10,213 nucleotides of DNA from an uncultured Oscillospiraceae bacterium (GTDB lineage Bacteria; Bacillota; Clostridia; Oscillospirales; Oscillospiraceae). Position numbers and translations under genes: made by a program. Each line of letters begins with the position of its first letter. Position 1 is the stretch's first letter. The stretch covers positions 1-10,213 of the forward strand of contig CAKTKV010000047.1 of the NCBI GenBank assembly GCA_934572355.1, in the 5' to 3' direction. The notes beneath the pieces were generated by a model that was not told the DNA's origin, did not search any database, and was given only the letters and a program-made list of their open reading frames with translations. Positions 6,709 to 10,213 of this stretch are shown here, one piece after another.

Positions 6709-7038
6709 ATGTCAAAACAAAAGTTAAAAGATAACGAAGAAATCATAATAGCAATGCGAGAGGCCGGAAAGAGTCGACAGGAAATAGCGGATGAATTGGG
6801 CTTAACAAAGAGCCAGATAAAGAGCTGGGTGACACGGTATAATCGAAAGAAAGAAAAGCAGGCAAGAGGAATCCCGACATTGTCAACGGGGCGGCCACGA
6901 AAAGATTACGAACTTACGGATGAAAACAGGCTCGAGTATTACAAGAGACAAGTAAGACTGGCCAAAAGTGAAAACAAACGCTTAAAGATGGAGAATGACC
7001 TTATGCGGGATTTTCTCTCGCTCACCGGAAAGGAGTGA
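6709..7038 (+). CDS. IS3-family transposase OrfA (helix-turn-helix protein)
   Basis: The 109-residue protein has a helix-turn-helix at about 17-45 (SRQEIADELGLTKSQIKSW), a basic linker, and a leucine-zipper-like helix at about 73-106 (NRLEYYKRQVRLAKSENKRL). This is the standard makeup of OrfA, which recognises the IS ends and dimerises with the transposase. Its stop codon overlaps the orfB GTG (GTGA at 7035-7038), with orfB in the -1 frame. AAAGGAG directly before the stop could help either reinitiation or a -1 slip at A-AAG (7029-7032), which would yield the OrfAB fusion usual in this family. The translation signal is buried in the hairpin upstream. Confidence 0.88.
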   Translation: MSKQKLKDNEEIIIAMREAGKSRQEIADELGLTKSQIKSWVTRYNRKKEKQARGIPTLSTGRPRKDYELTDENRLEYYKRQVRLAKSENKRLKMENDLMRDFLSLTGKE

Positions 7039-7889
7039 AAGCAAGCGTCAAGTACAAAGTGATCTACCGACACAAGGAGAAATACAGCATCAGCGAGATG
7101 TGCCGCTTCTTTGGCGTATCGCGCAGCGGATACTATGACTATGTCCGACGCATGGACATCCCGGCAAAAGATCTTCCCTTGGCAGAGAGAATCCGGGAAT
7201 GTCAGGCAGAATGCAGAAGCACCTACGGCTACCGCAGGGTTCATATCTGGTTAGAACATAACGGTACTCATTGCAACCCAAAAACAGTGTTGAGAGTGAT
7301 GAACAAGTACAATTTGCTGTCTGTTATACGCAGAAAACGGTATGTGAAATATGGACAAGCATTGCATCGTTACCCCAATCTGCTGAACAGAAATTTTGTT
7401 GCTGACAGCCCAAACCAGAAATGGGTGACGGATATTTCTTACATCCGAACCGGGCAAGGATTTCTGTATCTTTCCATCATCCGCGACCTCTATGACAACA
7501 GTATCGTTGCATATAAGACCGGCTCAGAGCAGAACATCAATCTGGTGCTGAATACGATCAAGGCTGCCATGAGAAAAGAAGCGGTCACTGCAGAGCTGCA
7601 ACTCCACAGTGACCAAGGCTTTCAATATACGTCACAAGCATACTTCAAGCTGACTCAACGATACGGCATTACACCGTCTATGTCAAGACGGGGAAACCCA
7701 TATGACAACGCTTTAGCGGAAAATTTCTTTTCTATCATCAAAACGGAGTGCATTTACCGCTCGAAGATCGCAATATTGGCCGAAGCCAAAATACTAATCG
7801 ACGATTATATCTACTTTTACAACAACCAACGCATTCAGACAAAAACAAAACTGACGCCTCTGGAATTGAGACGTCAGTATGTTGCCTAA
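7035..7889 (+). CDS. IS3-family transposase OrfB (DDE integrase core)
   Basis: The product has 284 residues if read from the GTG at 7035. A helix-turn-helix-like N-terminus (SISEMCRFFGVSRSGYYDY at 18-36) is followed by an HTH_21-like segment (YGYRRVHIWL) and an rve integrase core. The catalytic triad is Asp133 (WVTDISYI), Asp193 (LHSDQGFQYTS) and Glu229 (DNALAENFFS), with 35 residues between the second Asp and Glu, the classic DD(35)E of IS3 elements. The end, IDDYIYFYNNQRIQTKTKLTPLELR, is also typical. The frame is undamaged. The -1 frame is open upstream only to 6999, so frameshifting, if used, must occur within the last 13 or so codons of orfA. Independent start by coupling at GTGA is the alternative. 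Confidence 0.92.
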   Translation: MKASVKYKVIYRHKEKYSISEMCRFFGVSRSGYYDYVRRMDIPAKDLPLAERIRECQAECRSTYGYRRVHIWLEHNGTHCNPKTVLRVMNKYNLLSVIRRKRYVKYGQALHRYPNLLNRNFVADSPNQKWVTDISYIRTGQGFLYLSIIRDLYDNSIVAYKTGSEQNINLVLNTIKAAMRKEAVTAELQLHSDQGFQYTSQAYFKLTQRYGITPSMSRRGNPYDNALAENFFSIIKTECIYRSKIAILAEAKILIDDYIYFYNNQRIQTKTKLTPLELRRQYVA

Positions 7890-7953
7890 TGCTTTATATC
7901 CCTACATAGGGCGCTCTTTTGTACTGTCTGCTCATTCTGGGGCGGTTCAATAA

Positions 7954-7975
7954 ACCCGGGGACTCCAACTTTTAG
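7954..7975 (-). repeat. Right terminal inverted repeat of the IS
   Basis: This is the reverse complement of the left repeat over 22 bp, followed inward by TGAACCG on the reverse strand (7949-7943). Confidence 0.9.
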
Positions 7976-8223
7976 CATGTTGAAAAATAAGAGTAGAGCA
8001 TAACAGAAAAATCCTTTAAAATGAAGCTGCTTAGACACCATCAGAAAGGATGCTCTATGAAAGATACCGCACCCGCGCGCCCGCTTACTTACTTTCTTTC
8101 TATTTAAGATGCTTTCAGCATAGGAGCAGTATGCTGCCAACCCAAGGAGCAATACTGCCTAATTTTCTCTTTTTATCCATTTTCCTACAAAAATTCTAAA
8201 ATCTCAAGCGACCATTTCATTAT
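7976..8223. other. Non-coding stretch after the IS, perhaps the relic of an older element
   Basis: No gene of ordinary size is seen. The stretch is AT-rich and full of small symmetries: TAGAGCAT (7994-8001) with ATGCTCTA (8050-8057), ATCCTTT (8011-8017) with AAAGGAT (8045-8051), GCAGTAT (8126-8132) with ATACTGC (8152-8158), and AGGAGCA repeated at 8123 and 8145. A 16-codon frame with a ribosome site starts at 8057. This could be a decayed mobile element or degraded 3' flank of the nagZ operon; nothing proves either. Confidence 0.4.
8057..8107 (+). other. 16-codon open frame with a ribosome binding site, possibly a truncated gene start
   Basis: ATG at 8057 is preceded by AAAGGA with a suitable spacer and encodes MKDTAPARPLTYFLSI before TAA. 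No relative is recognised. The start overlaps one arm of the TAGAGCAT/ATGCTCTA inverted repeat, as might be seen at the 5' end of a lost transposase gene. A chance frame is just as possible. Confidence 0.2.
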
Positions 8224-8271
8224 GCAGCAAAGGCGTGGACACCACGCCGCCCACGCCTCTCTGCTTTTTTT
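8224..8271 (+). terminator. Rho-independent terminator, plus strand
   Basis: AGGCGTGG (8231-8238) pairs with CCACGCCT (8251-8258), extended by GCAG (8224-8227) with CTGC (8261-8264) across a small internal loop, and is followed at once by seven T. It ends plus-strand transcription, yet the nearest plus-strand genes are the IS and, before it, nagZ. It may be the original terminator of the pepF-nagZ operon, now pushed away by the inserted DNA. Confidence 0.75.
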
Positions 8272-8312
8272 CGTTTAGCTCTACCCCAACTATTGACACA
8301 GAGCCGATAAAT

Positions 8313-8338
8313 ATCCGGACGGGTTCTCCCGTCCGGAT
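8313..8338 (-). terminator. Strong hairpin after murC, likely terminator
   Basis: An 11-bp perfect stem (ATCCGGACGGG and its complement) around a 4-base loop begins 18 bases after the murC stop on the reverse strand. It is followed by ATTTAT rather than a true T-run, so termination may be incomplete, or the stem may mainly protect the mRNA end. Its position suits murC, which runs towards the plus-strand operon. Confidence 0.6.
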
Positions 8339-8356
8339 TCAAGTTTATTCGGTTGT

Positions 8357-9736
8357 TCAGCGCTTTCCGCTCAGAATATCCTCGCCGATCTTGTACACGT
8401 TCCCTGCGCCGACGGTGAGCACGATATCACCCGGCGCGGCTATCGCGCGCAGGGTATCCTCAAGCTCGTCAAAGGTCGGGCAGAACACAGCGCCGTCGAT
8501 CTGCTCTGCGAGCGCGGCGGAGGAGATACCGATGGTGTTCTTCTCGCGCGCGGCGAATATCTCCGCGAGCAGCAGCACGTCGGGGCGGCGCAGCTGCTTT
8601 ACAAAATCGTCAAACAGCGCGGCGGTGCGGGAATAGGTGTGCGGCTGGAACACAACGACCGTGCGCTTGTAGTTGAGGTTCTCGACCGTGTCAAGCAGCG
8701 CCTTGAGTTCGCCCGGATGATGGGCATAGTCGTCATAGATATCCGCGCCGTTATACTTGCCCTTGAACTCGAAGCGGCGGCCTGCACCGTTGAAGCCGGC
8801 AAGACCGTACTTCACCGCGTTGGGGCGCACGCCGAGGCAGATCGCGGCGGCAGTCGCGGCAAGCGCGTTCTTCACATTGTGCATGCCGGGGACGTGCAGC
8901 GTCACATCCGTGAACAGCTGTCCCTTGTACATGATGTTGAACTTGGAGTTTGCACCGATAAACTGGATGTTCTCGGCGTAGACGTCAGCGTCGGAGTGCA
9001 GGCCGAAGGTGATGACCTTGGCCTCGATGTCCTTTATGACGTCCATGGTGTTGGCGTCGTCGTGGTTTGCAACGACGTAGCCGTACTCCGGCACTCTCGC
9101 GGCAAACTCATGGAAGGAGTGCTTCACATCGTCTAAGTCTTTGAAGAAGTCAAGATGGTCGGCCTCAATGTTCAGCATAACAGCGACTGTCGGGTGCAGG
9201 GAGAGGAAGGAGTTATAATACTCGCAGGCCTCCATGATGATGGTGTTCCCGTGGCCGATGCGGTGCCCCGCCTTGAGCAGCGGCAGCGTGCCGCCTATCA
9301 TCACGGTCGGGTCCTTCTCTGCCGCCATGAGGATATGCGTGCACATGGAGGTCGTCGTCGTCTTGCCGTGCGTGCCGGAAATGCACAGGGCGTTGCTGTA
9401 GTCCTTGGAGATCGCGCCCCAGGCCTGTGTGCGCTCAAACACCGGGATGCCCAGCTCATGCGCGCGGACTATCTCCGGGTTTTCATCGTGGACGGCGGCC
9501 GTGCGCACGACGAATTCCACGTCCTCGCCGATATTCTCCGCATGGTGGCCTATGAACACCTTTATCCCCTTCTCGCGCAGCGAGATAACATTGGGGTTGG
9601 CCTCGTTCATATCTGAGCCGGTGATGTTCAGCCCCATGCCCACGAGCACCTCCGCCAGCGACGACATGGACACGCCGCCTATACCGACCAGATGCCCCCT
9701 TCTGCCGGGAGACATATAATTATCAAATTCCAACAT
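8357..9736 (-). CDS. murC: UDP-N-acetylmuramate--L-alanine ligase
   Basis: The 459-residue product joins L-alanine to UDP-MurNAc using ATP, the first step in building the peptidoglycan stem peptide in the cytoplasm. The length is typical. The N-terminal UDP-binding Rossmann part shows HLVGIGGVSMSSLAEVL (15-31) and TGSDMNEANP (39-48). The central ATPase part has the P-loop SGTHGKTTTTS (120-130), then EACEYYNSF (169-177) and NIEADHLDFF (189-198). The C-terminal part has NGAGRRFEF (316-324), YDDYAHHPGELKALL (334-348) and FQPHTYSR (363-370). The ATG at 9736 is chosen because GGAG lies seven bases ahead; the frame is open further upstream, but without a ribosome site. Another ATG seven codons in would still keep the core. 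The gene stands alone here, with its own promoter and a hairpin after the stop. Confidence 0.96.
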   Translation of the reverse strand: MLEFDNYMSPGRRGHLVGIGGVSMSSLAEVLVGMGLNITGSDMNEANPNVISLREKGIKVFIGHHAENIGEDVEFVVRTAAVHDENPEIVRAHELGIPVFERTQAWGAISKDYSNALCISGTHGKTTTTSMCTHILMAAEKDPTVMIGGTLPLLKAGHRIGHGNTIIMEACEYYNSFLSLHPTVAVMLNIEADHLDFFKDLDDVKHSFHEFAARVPEYGYVVANHDDANTMDVIKDIEAKVITFGLHSDADVYAENIQFIGANSKFNIMYKGQLFTDVTLHVPGMHNVKNALAATAAAICLGVRPNAVKYGLAGFNGAGRRFEFKGKYNGADIYDDYAHHPGELKALLDTVENLNYKRTVVVFQPHTYSRTAALFDDFVKQLRRPDVLLLAEIFAAREKNTIGISSAALAEQIDGAVFCPTFDELEDTLRAIAAPGDIVLTVGAGNVYKIGEDILSGKR

Positions 9737-9804
9737 GCAAACGCTCCAGTCGAGAAAAATTAATATATTGCCATTGCAGATATAAAATGCTAAAATCAAA
9801 TGGG

Positions 9805-9836
9805 TACGGCCATGGGCGCGGCGCGCCCCGCCGGTA
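9805..9836 (-). promoter_or_regulatory. GC-rich hairpin at the 5' end of the murC transcript
   Basis: CGGC (9807-9810) pairs with GCCG (9830-9833) and inside it GGGCG (9814-9818) with CGCCC (9824-9828), so the predicted murC mRNA starts almost directly with a stem. The structure is visible; its use, for instance in mRNA stability, is inference. Confidence 0.4.
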
Positions 9837-9844
9837 ACTTTAGT

Positions 9845-9873
9845 ATTATACTATCCCCCCGCCCTTATTGCAA
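9845..9873 (-). promoter_or_regulatory. Sigma-A promoter of murC
   Basis: On the reverse strand TTGCAA (9873-9868) and a perfect TATAAT (9850-9845) are spaced by 17 bp. Transcription would begin near 9838, giving a leader of about 100 nt before murC. Confidence 0.78.
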
Positions 9874-9896
9874 GCTTTTCATACTATTATATGAAA

Positions 9897-9931
9897 ATGC
9901 CGAAAAAGCGGCAAAGCCACTTTTTCGACAT
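9897..9931. repeat. Palindromic element CGAAAAAG...CTTTTTCG between murC and cca
   Basis: CGAAAAAG (9901-9908) and CTTTTTCG (9920-9927) form an 8-bp perfect stem that continues inward, across one mismatch, as GGC/GCC around an AAA loop and outward, across one mismatch, as ATG/CAT. It lies upstream of both divergent promoters or start sites. The look, a compact palindrome in intergenic DNA, suggests a dispersed REP-like repeat; only one copy is in this window. Confidence 0.55.
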
Positions 9932-9951
9932 ACTGATATGGCCTTTCCCGG

Positions 9952-9980
9952 CTTTCAGTGTTTTTAATACTTAATATTAT
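9952..9980 (+). promoter_or_regulatory. Weak candidate promoter of cca
   Basis: TATTAT (9975-9980) resembles a -10 and CTTTCA stands 17 bp ahead, matching the -35 consensus at only three of six positions. It is the best candidate seen in front of cca. Confidence 0.3.
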
Positions 9981-9999
9981 CAGCATAGGAGCATTCAGC

Positions 10000-10213
10000 A
10001 TGGCAACTATCACCCCGCCGAAATACGTCCGTCAGGTGCTTGTGACTCTTCAGTCGCGCGGCCACCTGGCATACCTTGTGGGCGGCTGCGTGAGGGATAT
10101 CCTGCTGGGCGTCCATCCGCAGGACTGGGATGTGTGCACCAGCGCCCTCCCCGCGCAGGTGCTCGATATCTTCCCCAACTCCCGCCCCACCGGCATACAG
10201 CACGGCACCGTCA
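10000..10213 (+). CDS. cca: CCA tRNA nucleotidyltransferase (N-terminal part, runs off the window)
   Basis: From the ATG at 10000 the frame gives 71 codons to the window edge. YLVGGCVRDILLGVHPQDWDVCTSA (about 29-53) is the nucleotidyltransferase signature: the GG of the flexible loop, Arg-Asp after it, and the DWD pair whose Asp residues bind the metal ions. The enzyme adds or repairs the CCA end of tRNAs in the cytoplasm. AGGAG at 9987-9991 lies eight bases before the ATG. It is divergent from murC. A poly(A) polymerase of the same family has a similar start, but in Firmicutes this form is the CCA enzyme. Confidence 0.92.
   Translation, partial: MATITPPKYVRQVLVTLQSRGHLAYLVGGCVRDILLGVHPQDWDVCTSALPAQVLDIFPNSRPTGIQHGTV

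Larger units (their letters stand above)
6608..7975 (+). mobile_element. IS3-family insertion sequence (IS150-like), complete
   Basis: A 1368-bp element bounded by 22-bp perfect terminal inverted repeats, with two overlapping genes in the orfA/orfB layout of the IS3 family. Its base composition is visibly lower in GC than the flanking operon and murC. The ends continue as a weaker inverted match to an inner CCCTATGTAGG module 61-62 bases inside each end. No direct target duplication is seen for any reasonable placement of the boundary: AAA precedes the left end and CAT follows the right end. Both frames are intact and all catalytic residues are present, so the element could be active. It lies just downstream of nagZ and in the same orientation. 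Confidence 0.9.

Noticed and set aside
8293..8298. A perfect TTGACA, read as a plus-strand -35 box
   Set aside because: No -10 hexamer stands 15-19 bp downstream and no gene follows on that strand.
8639..9616. Long plus-strand frames opposite murC
   Set aside because: They lie over conserved MurC motifs on the other strand and show no domain of their own.
9932..9966. ACTGA/TCAGT stem followed by a T-run, as a terminator before cca
   Set aside because: The stem is only five pairs with a long, weakly paired interior, and no plus-strand transcript is expected to need ending there.
1..10213. tRNA, rRNA genes or a CRISPR array
   Set aside because: No cloverleaf, rRNA motif or regularly spaced repeat series was seen on either strand.

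Overview
The window looks like chromosomal DNA of a low-to-mid GC Gram-positive, most likely a gut-type clostridium (Oscillospiraceae-like). The evidence is the GC-rich third positions, strong AAGGAG-type ribosome binding sites, sigma-A promoters close to consensus, a spore-type LysM-GH18 protein and a lipoprotein NagZ. This assignment is inference from gene content; no rRNA gene is present.

Layout. Bases 1-196 (minus) are the start of rpsF (ribosomal protein S6), behind a consensus promoter and a leader hairpin. Bases 357-1490 (minus) encode a LysM plus GH18 cell-wall hydrolase of the SleL/YaaH type. A divergent intergenic region leads into a plus-strand cluster at 1615-6596: an M3B oligoendopeptidase F, a MotA/TolQ/ExbB-type channel subunit, a MotB/OmpA-type subunit overlapping it by 4 bp (ATGA), and a lipoprotein beta-N-acetylhexosaminidase (NagZ, GH3). 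An IS3-family insertion sequence (6608-7975) sits 11 bp after the nagZ stop codon. Bases 7976-8356 are non-coding, with small inverted repeats, a possible decayed element and two hairpin terminators facing each other. Bases 8357-9736 (minus) are murC, with a good promoter. A perfect-armed palindrome lies in the murC/cca divergent region, and 10000-10213 (plus) is the start of a CCA-adding enzyme.

How the genes fit together. Much of the window concerns the cell wall: murC makes UDP-MurNAc-Ala, the GH18 and GH3 enzymes cut glycan, and the MotB-like protein carries an OmpA-type peptidoglycan-binding domain. The most interesting part is the two-gene ion-driven motor or force-transducer module, similar in architecture to MotAB, TolQR, ExbBD and ZorAB. 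No flagellar, Tol-Pal, TonB or Zorya effector genes lie beside it; it is co-directional with a peptidase and a muropeptide hydrolase. Its job cannot be read from the sequence, but a wall-anchored, ion-driven machine in a possibly non-flagellar context is the best candidate here for an undescribed system. The IS element is also instructive: its first gene's ribosome binding site lies in the 3' arm of a perfect 12-bp hairpin, which should silence transposase translation from read-through transcripts.
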